From the NCBI GenBank assembly GCA_021292105.1, contig CM037857.1, positions 29,560,371 to 29,624,370 on the forward strand: a stretch of DNA of 64,000 nucleotides. Reading direction: 5' to 3'. This DNA comes from Anadara kagoshimensis (taxonomy: Eukaryota; Mollusca; Bivalvia; Arcoida; Arcidae). Made by a program: the position numbers and the translations under genes. Below the pieces are notes generated by a model. That model did not search any database, was not told where the DNA came from, and saw only the letters and a list, made by a program, of their open reading frames with translations. The stretch's first letter is position 1. Every line of letters begins with the position of its first letter. Shown piece after piece: positions 1 through 13,846 of the stretch.

Positions 1-3000
1 TAATGATGTGTTGATTTTAAATTAATCCAAGCATTTACCCATGTAATGTCATATTGATAACTAAATGCAGCTACTCTATTGAATTGAATAATAAATCATG
101 CCCCAGGGATAACTGACCATTAGTGTTGCTTATAAAAAATATTTAACTTGAGAGCTTTTGGACATGGATCAGTGCTAACTTAAGTATCCTTGACAATAAA
201 AATTCCTGCTTATTGTTTTAATTCTTAATAGCAACCATCCCATGAAGAAAACTATAGTTTGAGGATAGGGATCGCAAAGTTAGTACCTAGACCTACCTGT
301 CCCCACCTCCTACTGGAATGACAATATGGGTTTACTTTAGTATCAGTCTATTCAACTTTTCATAAAGAATAAGAAAATATATATGTTAGGGGTGGGATCT
401 CAACTGTTCAAAAGTTAGTACCCAGCCCCGCCTGTCCCCACCCTCCTCTGGAATAACGTCATTGGTATTTCTGCAGTATCACTCTATTCAACTTTTAAAA
501 CAGAACTGCAAAATATATAGTTTCAGGGTGGGGATATCAACCATTTAAAAGTTAGTACCAAGCCCTGCCCATCCCCACCCTCCATCAGGAATGACCCCAT
601 GGGATTTTCTTTAGTATCACTCTATTCAACTTTTCATGTAGAACCAGAAAATATATAGTTTATTGGTGGGGATCTCAACCGTTTAAAAGTTAGCCCACTG
701 CCCCGCCCACCCTTATCCCTCCCTGATACCCCCGGGAACATCTTGTGATACAGACTTGTACATCTCGAGACACTGATCATGAATATATATGGTTTTATAG
801 TACAAAATAAAGTATAAATGGCAAAATTGATCATTATTGTTTTTAAAACCCCGCCCTTTTGCCCTGCCCCTAATAACCCCATGGGCATTTTGGCTCGGCC
901 TCTGGGAAAGAAGATGGGTATCAACCTTCATGTGAAGTTTGGTTAAGATTGGACCAACGGTCTTTGAGAAATTGGTTGGACAAGTTCATGGCTGGAAGAA
1001 GAAGAAGAGGAAGAATAATAATAATAACGAGTACTAATGTAATGATGGATGCATCATTACAAATAAGGCGCCCAAACGAATAAAAATCAAACCCTGTATT
1101 CGGAACACATATTATGACTTGTACTTTTGTTGCTTTTTCCATTTCCATGGCAACGGCTGAAAATTTTAACCTTTAAAAATTCTACATACAATAGAAAAAC
1201 TGTTGAGAAATTTTAAACTTGTAATGTTCTTTTCATTTTTAGATTTAATTTTATATAGAGAAGTAGTACATGAATCCAATTGGTTGAAATTCAAACAATA
1301 GGCAAAGTTGATTGACATCACCTATACCCAATATCACAAACCATTGTTTTGATGAGCTAATGATGTGTTGCCAAGCATTTATCCATATAATGTCATATTC
1401 ATAACTAAATGCAGCTACTCTATCGAATTGAATAATAAATCATGCCCCAGGGATAACTGACCATTAGTGTTGCTTATAAAAAGATTTATCTTGAGAGCTT
1501 TTAGACATGGATCAGTGGTTACTTAAGTATCCTTGACAATGAAAATTCATGCTTATTGTTTTAATTCTTAAACAAAATGATAGCAACCAGCTCATGAAGA
1601 AAACTGTAGTTTGAGGGTGGGGATCTCAAAGTTAGTACCTAGACCTACCTGTCTCCACCCTCCTATTGGAATGCCCATATGGGTTTACTTTAGTATCAAT
1701 CTATTCAACTTTTCATAAAGAATAAGAAAATATATATGTTAGGGGTGGGGATCTCAACTGATCAAAAGTTAGTACCCAGCCCCGCCTGTCCCTGCCCTCC
1801 TCTGGAAAACGCCATGGGCATTTCTTTAGTATCACTCTATTCAACTTTTAAAACAGAACCGGAAAATATATAGTTTCAGGGTGGGATATCAACCATTTAA
1901 AAGTTAGTACCAAGCCCCGCCCGTCCCCACCCTTCATAGGGAATGACCCCATGGGATTTTCTTAAGTATCATTCTATTCAACTTTTTATGTAGAACCAGA
2001 AAATATATAGTTTATGGGTGGGGATCTCAATTGTTTAAAAGTTAGCACACTGCCCCACCCATCCCCACCCTCCCTGATACCGCAGGGAAAATCTACTGAT
2101 TCAGACTTGTGCATCTTGAGACACTGATCATGAATATATATGGTTTTATGGTACAAAATAAAGTATAAATGGCAAAATTGATCATTATTGTTTTTAAGAC
2201 CCCGCCCTCCTGCCCCTCCCCTAATGACCTCATGGGCATTTTACCTCGGCCTCTGGGGAAGGAGATAGGGGTCAACCTTCATGTGAAGTTTGGTTAAGAT
2301 TGGACCAACGGTCTTTGAAAAATTGGTTGGACAAGTTCATGGCCGGAAGAAGAAGAAGAAGAGGAAGAATAATAATAACGAGTACTAATGTAATGATGGA
2401 TGCATCATTACAAATAAGGCGCCCAAACGAATAAAGTCAAACCCTGTATTCAGAACACATATTAGGACTTGTACTTTAGTTGCTTTTTCCATTTCCATGG
2501 CAACGGCTGAAAATTTTACAGTACAAAAACTGTTGAGAAATGTTAAACTTGTAATATTCTTTTCATTTTAAGATTTAATTCTATAAAGGGAATTAGTACA
2601 TGAATCCAATTGGTTGAAATTCAAACAATAGGCAAAGTTGATTGACATCACCTATACCCAATATCACAAACCATTGTTTTGATGAGCTAATGATGTGTTG
2701 ATTTTAAATTAATGCAAGCATGTAATGTCATATTGATAACTAAATGCAGTTACTCTATCGAATTGAATAATAAATCATGCCCCAGGGATAACTGACCATT
2801 AGTATTGCTTATAAAAAGATTTTGCTTGAGAGCTTTTAGACATGGATCAGTGATTACTTAAGTATCCTTGACAATGAAAATTCATGCTTATTGTTTTAAT
2901 TCTTAAACAAAATGATAGCAACCAGCCCATGAAGAAAACTGTAGTTTGAGGGTGGGGATCTCAAAGTTAGTACCTAGACCTACCTGTCTCCACCCTCCTA

Positions 3001-5331
3001 TTGGAATGCCCATATGGGTTTACTTAAGTATCAATCTATTCAACTTTTCATAAAGAATAAGAAAATATATATGTTAGGGACGGGGATCAACTGATCAAAA
3101 GTTAGTACCCAGCCCCGCCTGTCCCTGCCCTCCTCTGGAAAACGCCATGGGCATTTCTTCAGTATCACTCTATTCAACTTTTAAAACAGAACCGGAAAAT
3201 ATATAGTTTCAGGGTGGGATATCAACCATTTAAAAGTTAGTACCAAGCCCCGCCCGTCCCCACCCTCCATCAGGAATGACCCCATGGGATTTTCTTTAGT
3301 ATCACTCTATTCAACTTTTTATATAGAACCAGAAAATATATAGTTTATGGGTGGGGATCTCAACCGTTTAAAAGTTAGCACACTGCCCCGCCCATCCCCA
3401 CCCCTCCCTAATACTGCAGGGAAAATCTTGTGATACGGACTTGTGCATCTTGAGACAGTGATCATGAATATATATGGTTTTATAGTACAAAATAAAGTAT
3501 AAATAGCAAAATTGATCATTATTGTTTTTAAGACCCCGCCCTCCTGCCCCTCCCCTAATGACCCCATGGGCATTTTACCTCGGCCTCTGGGGAAGGAGAT
3601 GGGGATCAACCTTCATGTGAAGTTTGGTTGAGATTAGACCAACGGTCTTTGAGAAATTGGTTGGACAAGTTCATGGCCGGAAGAAGAAGAAGAAGAGGAA
3701 GAATAATAATAATAATAACGAGTACTAATGTAATGATGGATGCATCATTACAAATAAGGCGCCCAAACGAATAAAAATCAAACCCTGTATTCAAAACACA
3801 CATTAGAACTTGTACTTTTGTTGCTTTTTTCCATTTCCATGGCAACGGCTGAAAATTTTAAACCTTTAAATAAGTTCTACACACAATAGAAAAACTGTTT
3901 AGAAATTTTAAACTTGTAATATTTTTTTCATTTTAAGATTAAATTTTATATAGAGAAGTAGTACATGAATCCAATTGGTTGAAGTTTAAACAATAGGCAA
4001 AGTTGATTGACATCACCTATACCCAATATCACAAACCATTGTTTTGATGAGCTAATGATGTGTTGATTTTAAATTAATCCAGGCATTTACCAATATAATG
4101 TCATACTGATAACTAAATGCAGCTACTCTATCGAATTGAATAATAAATCATGCCCCAGGGACAAATGACCATTAGTGTTGCTTAAAAGCTTTTAGAGATG
4201 GATCAGTGATTACTTAAGTATCCTTGACAATGAAAATTCATGCTTATTGTTTTAATTCTTAAACAAAATGATAGCAACCAGCCCATGAAGAAAACTGTAG
4301 TTTGAGGGTGGGGATCTCAAAGTTAGTACCTAGACCTACCTGTCTCCACCCTCCTATTGGAATGCCCATATGGGTTTACTTAAGTATCAATCTATTCAAC
4401 TTTTCATAAAGAATAAGAAAATATATATGTTAAGGGTGGGATCTCAACTGATCAAAAGTTAGTACCCAGCCCCGCCTGTCCCTGCCCTCTTCTGGAAAAC
4501 GCCATGGGCATTTCTTCAGTATCACTCTATTCAACTTTTAAAACAGAACCGAAAAATATATAGTTTCAGGGTGGGATATCAACCATTTAAAAGTTAGAAA
4601 TAAGCCCCGCCCGTCCCCACCCTCCATCAGGAATGACCCCATGGGATTTTCTTTAGCATCACTCTATTCAACTTTTTATGTAGAACCAGAAAATATATAG
4701 TTTAGGTGGGGATCTCGACCGTTTAAAAGTTAGCACACTGCCCCGCCCATCCCCACCCCTCCCTGATACCGCAGGGAAAATCTACTGATATAGACTTGTG
4801 CATCTTGAGATACTGATCATGAATATATATGGTTTTATAGTACAAAATAAAGTATAGATGGCGAAATTGATCATTATTGTTTTTAAGACCCTGCCCTCCT
4901 GCCCCTCCCCTAATGACCCCATGGGCATTTTACCTCGGCCTCCAGGGAAGGAGATGGGGATCAACCTTCATGTGAAGTTTGGTTAAGATTGGACCAACAG
5001 TCTTCGAGAAATTGGTTGGACAAGTTCATGGCCGGAAGAAGAAGAAGAGGAAGAATAATAACAATAATAATAACGAGTACTAATGTAATGATGGATGCAT
5101 CATTACAAATAAGGCGCCCAAACGAATAAAAATCAAACCCTGTATTCAAAACACATATTAGGACTTGTACTTTTGTTGCTTTTTTCCATTTCCATGGCAA
5201 CTGCTGAAAATTTTAAACCTCTAAATAAGTTCTACACACAATAGAAAAAACTGTTGAGAAATTTTAAACTTGTAATATTCTTTTCATTTTAAGATTTAAT
5301 TTTATATGGAGAAGTAGTACATGAATCCAAT
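1..5331. repeat. Higher-order tandem array, left block (~1.36 kb unit)
   Basis: The same ~1.33-1.37 kb sequence recurs head to tail. Using the motif GAAGTAGTACATGAATCC as register, units start at about 1260, 2590, 3955 and 5311; the array begins before the window. Each unit carries four diverged sub-repeats of ~130 bp. In the first unit these lie near 255, 383, 515 and 650, each with a GGGTGGGGATCTCAA-like start, AAAAGTTAGTACC, a C-rich stretch and TCTATTCAACTTTT. After these come a segment with GGACCAACGGTCTT, a GAA/AAT microsatellite and an AAGGCGCCCAAACGA motif. Short minus-strand reading frames recur in most units only because the DNA repeats; I do not regard them as genes. The block ends at an inserted element. 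Confidence 0.95.
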
Positions 5332-5516
5332 ACGGGAGTTTAACAATTTTATCTCCCTTGATTACTCTCTATGGTTAGAGATAAGAAAGTGTACCGTCTG
5401 CAAGCCAGGGGGCATTCCCCTATTACCTACATGTGCTAGTATGAAACTTAGTATATGTAATACATATAAATGTATCTACATTATATTTTATTTTTTTAAA
5501 GTGTTTCGTCTGAAAA

Positions 5517-5579
<63 letters not shown>

Positions 5580-5673
5580 ATTAAACTGAAAAGTAATCTT
5601 GACCCAATAAGTACCCACAATGTAATTGAATAATGTTTGATGCAAGGTTGAAATATAGTATTTAAAAAATACA

Positions 5674-5704
<31 letters not shown>

Positions 5705-7190
5705 ATTTTGAAACATGACCTTGAATGCCGCATCAATATACACTTTAAATATTTTAAATCTTTATTTATTTATTTTTTTTTATTATTATTTTTTTTTTAC
5801 TTTTTTTTTCTTTTTTTTTTTCTTAGACACACAGTGAAAAAAATTCATGTCACGTCTATCAATTAAATTTATTTATTTTAAATTTTATTTTGGAAAGTAA
5901 CTTTATAAGGCAATGGTTGGTTACTTTAGTTAAAACGTTTGAAATAAAAAGGGATTTTTTCTAAAAAGTCATGAATCGTTTACCATTTCATATGCCATTT
6001 TTTATGAAATCAAAATTAAAAAAATATGACAACCAAAAAAACGGATAATATATTGAAACCATACAGATATTTAATGTTAAAGTTTATTTTATATTTTTTT
6101 AAATTCACATTCTAATACTTTTACAATATTCTCTAACATCCATACATTTCATTTATCAGTTTATAAGTTTGATATTATCTTGTATATTGAATAAGTTTGA
6201 TGAAGTTTGTGTAATTGATAAAAACGATACTTGTAAATTCTTAATGTTATCGATGGATGCTGACCATAAAGGGGTTCATTTGTCGTTTGTCGGTACGTGT
6301 CATGTATTGAGTCATCCGGTAATGTTGACAGGTGTGTGGAGGTATGTGAATTACGGATACTAATTAACATGATTAATAGATTAAGACTTCAACACCATCA
6401 TCTTGGTAATGCATTACGGGATAAACAATTCATCAATGAGAAACTTTTTAATAAACAGTAATGTAACATGTAGATATGAGGAGCATCATATTTCTTGGAG
6501 CAAAAATTGGGTAAGGGAAAGAATAAAATGTTATTGTAATCGCCATAAGTACATCATAATTTTGGGTTCGTTTAATTCATTAAAATTAGTTAAATGTAAT
6601 TCTGTCAAAGGCAATTATATACATGTATACAGAATATATCGATTCAATTTTCTCCCACATCGGCGTAAACTTTATAAGTTTTGATCATGACTATTTCAAG
6701 AAAAGAACAACTGATAAAGTTCTTCCACAAACTTGTATGTATTCAAGATTATTTTTCTAGCTATATAGTATCATATCCTTGTCCATATAGCAAACATAAC
6801 CATTTTATTTTTTTCAAAGTTTAAAATTCTAAACAAAATGTATTAATTATACTTCTTTAATTTGGTTTACTCATTTTTATCATCTTTTAATTTTAACTGT
6901 TTTTTTAATTCTTGATAGTTTTAATTTCTAAAATATTAAAAAATTAACATGTTTGACTTAAAGAAAATATAAATTTATTAGTAAGAAAAAGTTTTGTCAC
7001 ATAATTTTTTTTTTCATGAATTAATGCAAATATATCCTATTTACGGCAATGTTTAACCATTTAAAAGCGTTACCAGCCTTAGACCTTTATTACGACTGCC
7101 CCCTCGATTGCAAATCACGTTCAATCGCGTCCAATCTCGTAAGGTCACGGACCTTGCGCATGCGTAAAAAACAATGTTAAACTCCTCTAT
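5332..7190. mobile_element. ~1.86 kb TIR element inserted in the satellite unit
   Basis: Array sequence stops at CCAAT and resumes at TGGTTG, which are adjacent in the other units, so this is a clean insertion. Its ends are inverted copies: the left end reads GGGAGTTTAACA and the reverse complement of the right end reads AGGAGTTTAACA, followed by T-rich sequence on both sides. An AT (or, if the target varied, TA) dinucleotide lies at each junction. The interior is very AT-rich with TAAA microsatellites. Open frames of 64-93 codons at 6169-6363 and 6403-6684 resemble nothing I recognise and I see no transposase. It is probably a non-autonomous DNA transposon; the superfamily is undetermined. 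Confidence 0.75.
5515..5582. repeat. (AAAT)n microsatellite
   Basis: About 17 uninterrupted AAAT/TAAA units inside the inserted element. A second, shorter run lies at 5666-5706. Confidence 0.97.
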
Positions 7191-9427
7191 TGGTTGAAAT
7201 TCAAACAATAGGCAAAGTTGATTGACATCACCTATACCCAATATCACAAACCATTGTTTTGATGAGCTAATGGTGTGTTGATTTTAAATTAATCCAAGCA
7301 TTTATCTATATAATGTCATACTGATAACTAAATGCAGCTACTCTATCGAATTGAATAATAAATCATGCCCCAGGGATAACTGAGCATTACTGTTGCTTAT
7401 AAAAAGATTAAGGTGAGAGCTTTTAGACATGGATCAGTGATTACTTAAGTATCCTTAACAATGAAAATTCATGCTTATTGTTTTAGTTCTTAAACAAAAT
7501 GATAGCAACCAGCCCATTAAGAAAACTGTAGTTTGAGGGAGGGGATCTCACCTGATCTCAACTGATCAAAAGTTAGTACCCAGCCCCGCCTGTCCCCGCC
7601 CTCCTCTGGAAAATGCCATGGGCATTTCTTCAGTATCACTCTATTCAACTTTTAAAACAGAACTGCAAAATATATAGTTTCATGGTGGGATATCAACCAC
7701 TTAAAAGTTAGTACCAAGCCCCGCCCGTCCCTACCCTCCATCAGGAATGACCCCATGAGATTTTCTTTAGTATCACTCTATTCAACTTTTTATGTAGAAC
7801 CAGAAAATATATAGTTTATGGGTGGGAATCTCAACCGTTTAAAAGTTAGCACACTGCCCCGCCCATCCCCACCCTCCCTGATACCGCAGGGAAAATCTAC
7901 TGATACAGACTTGTGCATCTTGAGACACTGATCATGAATATATATGGTTTTATAGTACAAAATAAAGTATAAATGGCAAAATTGATCATTATTGTTTTTA
8001 GGACCCCGCCCTCCTGCCCCTCCCCTAATGACCCCATGGGCATTTTACCTCGGCCTCTGGGGAAGGAGATGGGGATCAACCTTCATGTGAAGTTTGGTTA
8101 AGATTGGACCAACGGTCTTTGAGAAATTGGTTGGACAAGTTCATGGCCGGAAGAAGAAGAAGAGGAAGAATAATAATAATAATAATAATAATAATAACGA
8201 GTACTAATGTAATGATGGATGCATCATTACAAATAAGGCGCCCAAACGAATAAAAATCAAGAATATTAAACTTGTAATATTGAGATTTGATTTTATATAT
8301 AGAAGTAGTACATGAATCCAATTGGTTGAAATTCAAACAATAGGCAAAGTTGATTGACATCACCTATACCAATATCACAACCTGTTGTTTTGATGAGCTA
8401 ATGATGTGTTGATTTTAAATTAATCCAAGCATTTACCCATGTCATATCATATTGACAACTAAATGCAGCTACTCTATCGAATTGAATGAATCATGCCCCA
8501 GGGATAACTGATCATTAGTTTTGCTTATAAAAACAGACTTAGCTTGAGAGCTTTTGGACATGGATCAGTGATTACTTAAGTATCCTAAACAATGAAAATT
8601 CATGCTTATTGTTTTAATTCTTAAACAAAATGATAGCAACCATCCCATGAAGAAAACTATAGTTTGAGGGTGGGGATCTCAAAGTTAGTACCTAGACCTA
8701 CCTGTCCCCAACCTCCTATTGAATGACCATATGGGTTTACTTAAGTATCAATCTATTCAACTTTTCGTAAAGAATAAGAAAATACATATGTTAGGGGTGG
8801 GGATCTCAACTGATCAAAAGTAAGTACCCAGCCCCGCCTGCCCCCACCTTCCTCTGGAATAACGTCATTCGTATTTCTGCAGTATCATTCTATTCAACTT
8901 TAAAAGCCGAACCGGAAAATATATAGTTTCAGGATGGGGATATCAACCATTTAAAAGTTAGTACCAAGCCCCGCCTATCCCCACCCTCCATCAGGAATGA
9001 CCCCATAGGACTTTTTTTAGTATCACATAATTCAACTTTTCATGTAGAACCAGAAAATATATAGTTTATGGGTGGGGATCTTAACCGTTTAAAAGTTAGC
9101 ACACTGCCCCGCCCATCCCCACCCTCCTTGATACCCCCGGGAAAATCTTGCGATACAGACTTATACATCTTGAGACACTGATCATGAATATATATGGTTT
9201 TATAGTACAAAATATAGTATAAATAGCAAAATTGAACATTATTGTTTTTAAGATCCCGCCCTCCTGCCCCTCCCCTAATGACCCCATGGGCATTTTACCT
9301 CGGCCTCCGGGGAAGGAGATGGGGATCAACATTCCTGTGAAGTTTGGTTAAGATTGGACCAACGGTCTTCGAGAAATTGGTTGGACAAGTTCATGGCCGG
9401 AAGAAGAAGAAGAGGAAGAATAATAAA

Positions 9428-9459
<32 letters not shown>

Positions 9460-9462
<3 letters not shown>

Positions 9463-9692
9463 GAAACGGTGCAAAAACAATAAGTCGCCAAACTTCGTTT
9501 GGGCGCCTTAATAATAATAATAATAAGAAACGGTGCAAAAACAATAAGTCGCCAAACTTTGTTTGGGCGCCTTAATAATAATAAGAAACGGTGCAAAAAC
9601 AATAAGTCGCCAAACTTTGTTTGGGCGCCTTAATAATAAGAAACGGTGCAAAAACAATAAGTCGCCAAACTTTGTTTGGGCGCCTTAATAAT
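9460..9692. repeat. Four hairpin-microsatellite modules in one array unit
   Basis: Four consecutive ~55-63 bp modules of the form (AAT)n, AAGAAACGGTGCAAAAACAA, AAGTCGCCAAAC, a short TTT/TTC loop, GTTTGGGCGCCTT. The last two blocks are near-inverted copies and can form a hairpin. The AAGGCGCCCAAAC found downstream in every array unit is the opposite-strand version of the right arm. Confidence 0.85.
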
Positions 9693-12448
9693 AACGAGTA
9701 CTAATGTAATGATGGATGCATCATTACAAATAAGGCGCCCAAACGAATAAAAATCAAGAATTTTAAACTTGTAATATTGAGATTTAATTTTATATATAGA
9801 AGTAGTACATGAATCCAATTGGTTGAAATTCAAACAATAGGCAAAGTTGATTGACATCACCTATACCCAATATCACAACCTGTTGTTTTGATGAGCTAAT
9901 GATGTGTTGATTTTGAATTAATCCAAGCATTTACCCATGTCATATCATATTAACAACTAAATGCAGCTACTCTATCGAATTGAATGAATCATGCCCCAGG
10001 GATAACTGACCATTAGTGTTGCTTATAAAAACAGATTTAGCTTGAGAGCTTTTGGACATGGATCGGTGATTACTTAAGTATCCTAAACAATGAAAATTCA
10101 TGCTTATTGTTTTAATTCTTAAGCAAAATGATAGCAACCATCCCATGAAGAAAACTATAGTTTGAGGGTGGGGATTTCAAAGTTAGTACCTAGACCTACC
10201 TGTCCCCACCCTCCTATTGAATGACCATATGGGTTTACTTAAGTATCAATCTATCTATTCAACTTTTCATAAAGAATAAGAAAATATATATGTTAGGGGT
10301 GGGGATCTCAACTGATCAAAAGTTAGTACCCAGCCCCGCCTGTCCCCACCCTCTCTGGAATAAAGTCATTTGTATTTCTGCAGTATCATTCTATTCAACT
10401 TTAAAAGCCGAACTGGAAAATATATAGTTTCAGGATGGGATATCAACCATTTAAAAGTTAGTACAAGCCCCGCCCATCCCCACCCTCCATCAGGAATGAC
10501 CCCATGGGACTTTCTTTAGTATCACTCAATTCAACTTTTCATGTAGAACCGGAAAATATATAGTTTATGGGTGGGGATCTTAACCGTTTAAAAGTTAGCA
10601 CACTGCCCCGCCCATCCCCACCCTCCCTGATACCCCCGGGAAAATCTTGCGATACAGACTTGTACATCTTGAGACACTGATCATGAATATATATGGTTTT
10701 ATAGTACAAAATATAGTATAAATAGCAAAATTGAGCATTATTGTTTTTAAGACCCCGCCCTCCTGCCCCTCCCCTAATGACCCTATGGGCATTTTACCTC
10801 GGCCTCTGGGGAAGGAGATGGGGATCAACATTCCTGTGAAGTTTGGTTAAGATTGGACCAACGGTCTTCGAGAAATTGGTTGGACAAGTTCATGGCCGGA
10901 AGAAGAAGAAGAGGAAGAATAATAAAAACGAGTACTAATGTAATGATGGATGCATCATTACAAATAAGGCGCCCAAACGAATAAAAATCAAACCCTGTAT
11001 TCAGAACACATATTAGGACTTGTACTTTTGTTGCTTTTTTCCATGTCCATGGCAACGGCTGAACATTTTAAACCTTTAAATAAATTCTACATACAATAGA
11101 AAAACTGTTGACAAATCTTAAACTTGTAATATTCTTTTCACTTTAAGATTTAATTTCATATATAGAAGTAGTACATGAATCCAATTGGTTGAAATTCAAA
11201 CAATAGGCAAAGTTGATTGACATCACCTATACCCAATATCACAACCTGTTGTTTTGATGAGCTAATGATGTGTTGATTTTAAATTAATCCAAGCATTTAC
11301 CCATATAATGTCATATTGAAAACTAAATGCAGCTACTCTATCGAATTAAATAATAAATCATGCCCCAGGGATAACTGACCATTAGTGTTGCTTATAAAAA
11401 GATTTAGCTCGAGAGCTTTTAGACATGGATCAGTGATTACTTAAGTATCCTTGACAATGAAAATTCATGCTTATTGTTTTAATTCTTAAACAAAATGATA
11501 GCAACCATCCCATGAAGAAAACTATAGTTTGAGTTAGTACCTAGACCTACCTGTCCCCGCCCTCCTATTGGAATGACCATATGGGTTTACTTTAGTATCA
11601 ATCTATTCAACTTTTATAAAGAATAAGAAAATATATATGTTAGGGGTGGGGATCTCAACTGATCAAAAGTTAGTACCCAGCCCCGCCTGTCCCCCCTCCT
11701 CTGGAAAACGCCATGGTATTTCTGCAGTATCACTCTATTCAACTTTAAAACGAACCGGAAAATATATAGTTTCAGAATGGGATATCAACCATTTAAAAGT
11801 TAGTACCATCCCCGCCCTCCATCAGGAATGACCCCATGGGACTTTCTTTAGCATCACTCTATTCAACTTTTATGTAGAACCAGAAAATATATAGTTTATG
11901 GGTGGGGATCTAACGTTTAAAAGTTAGCACACTACCCCGCCCATCCACCCTCCCTGATACCCGGGAAAATCTACTGATACAGACTTGTGCATCTGAGACA
12001 CTGATCATGAATATATATGGTTTTATAGTACAAAATAAGTATAAATAGCAAAATTGCATTATTGTTTTTAAGACCCCGCCCTCCTGCCCCTCCCCTAATG
12101 ACCCCATGGGCATTTTACCTCGGCCTCTGGGGAAGGAGATGGGGATCAACCTTCATGTGAAGTTTGGTTAAGATTGGACCAACGGTCTTGAGAAATTGGT
12201 TGGACAAGTTCATGCCGGAAGAAGAAGAAGAGGAAGAATAATAAAAAATAACGAGTATTAATGTAATGATGGATGCATCATTACAAATAAGGCGCCCAAA
12301 CAAATAAAAGTCAAACCCTGTATTCAGAACTCATATTATTAGAAATTAACAGTTTTTTTACTTCAAGGTTTAAATGAAATAAAGATTCAAGAGATGTAAC
12401 CTTTTTGGTCATTTAGAATATATACTTGGAGCAAGCGTGTCTAGTATG

Positions 12449-12497
<49 letters not shown>

Positions 12498-12504
12498 TCT
12501 CTCT
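12449..12504. repeat. (CT)n microsatellite in foreign segment of array
   Basis: About 27 CT units with one interruption. The surrounding 12340-12550 replaces the usual end of the array unit and matches no other unit. Confidence 0.95.
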
Positions 12505-13679
12505 GAAACTTTTATTCTAAAAAATTATTGTCTTGGTGTCAAATGAAAGTAGAAGTAGTACATGAATCCAATTGGTTGAAATTCAAACAATAGACAAAGT
12601 TGACTGACATCACCTATACCCAATATCACAAGCTGTTGTTTTGATGAGCTAATGATGTGTTGATTTTAAATTAATCCAAGCATTTACCAATGTAATGTCA
12701 TTGATAACTAATACAGCTACTCTATCGAATTGAATAATGAATCATGCCCCAGGGATAAATGACCATTAGTGTTGCTTATAAAAAAGATTTAGCTTGAGAG
12801 CTTTTGGACATGGATCAGTGATTATTAAGTATCCTTGACAATGAAAATTCAGCTTATGGTTTTAATTCTTAAACAAAATGATAGCAGCCATCCCATGAAG
12901 AAAACTATAGTTTGAGGGTGGGGATCTCAAAGTTAGTACCTAGACCTACCTGTCCCCACCCTCCTATTGAATGACCATATGGGTTTACTTTAGTATCAAT
13001 CTATTCAACTTTTCATAAAGAATAAGAAATATATATGTTAGGGGTGGGGATCTCAACTGATCAAAAGTTAGTACCCAGCCCTGCCTGTCCCACCCTCCTC
13101 CGGAATAACGTCATTTGTATTTCTGCAGTATCATTCTATTCAACTTTAAAAGCCGAACCGGAAAATATATAGTTTCAGGATGGGATATCAACCATTAAAA
13201 GTTAGTACCAAGCCCCGCCCATCCCCACCCTCCATCAGAATGACCCCATGGGACTTTCTTTAGTATCACTCTATTCAACTTTTCATGTAGAACCAGAAAA
13301 TATATAGTTTATGGGTGGGATCTTAACCATTTAAAGTTAGCACACTGCCCCGCCCATCCCACCCTCCCTGATACCCCGGGATAATCTTGTGATACAGACT
13401 TGTACATCTGAGACTCTGATCATGAATATATATGGTTTTATAGTACAAAATATAGATAAATAGCAAAATTGAGCATTATTGTTTTAAGACCCCGCCCTCC
13501 TGCCCCTCCCCTAATGACCCCATGGGCATTTTACCTCGGCCTCCGGGAAGGAGATGGGGATCAACCTTCATGAAGTTTGGTTAAGATTGGACCAACGGTC
13601 TTCGAGAAATTGGTTGGACAAGTTCATGGCCGGAAGAAGAAGAAGAAGAGGAAGAATAATAAAAATAATAATAATAATA

Positions 13680-13846
13680 ATAAGAAACGGTGCAAAAACA
13701 ATAAGTCGCCAAACTTTGTTTGGGCGCCTTTAATAATAATAAGAAAACGGTGCAAAAACAATAAGTCGCCAAACTTTGTTTGGGCGCCTTAATAAGAAAC
13801 GGTGCAAAAACAATAAGTCGCCAAACTTTGTTTGGGCGCCTTAATA
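13680..13846. repeat. Three hairpin-microsatellite modules
   Basis: Same module as at 9460-9692, three copies, between an AAT microsatellite and the usual AACGAG(T/A)ACTAATG continuation of the unit. Confidence 0.85.

Noticed and set aside
634-924. Minus-strand frame of 60-96 codons repeated in most ~1.36 kb units
   Set aside because: It recurs because the DNA is tandemly repeated; indels break it in several units, and there is no splice context or recognised domain.
5423-5743. Minus-strand LFIYLFIYLF-type frame
   Set aside because: Translation of a TAAA microsatellite.
9354-9575. Frames rich in Ile/Asn/Tyr runs across the AAT tracts
   Set aside because: Microsatellite translation.
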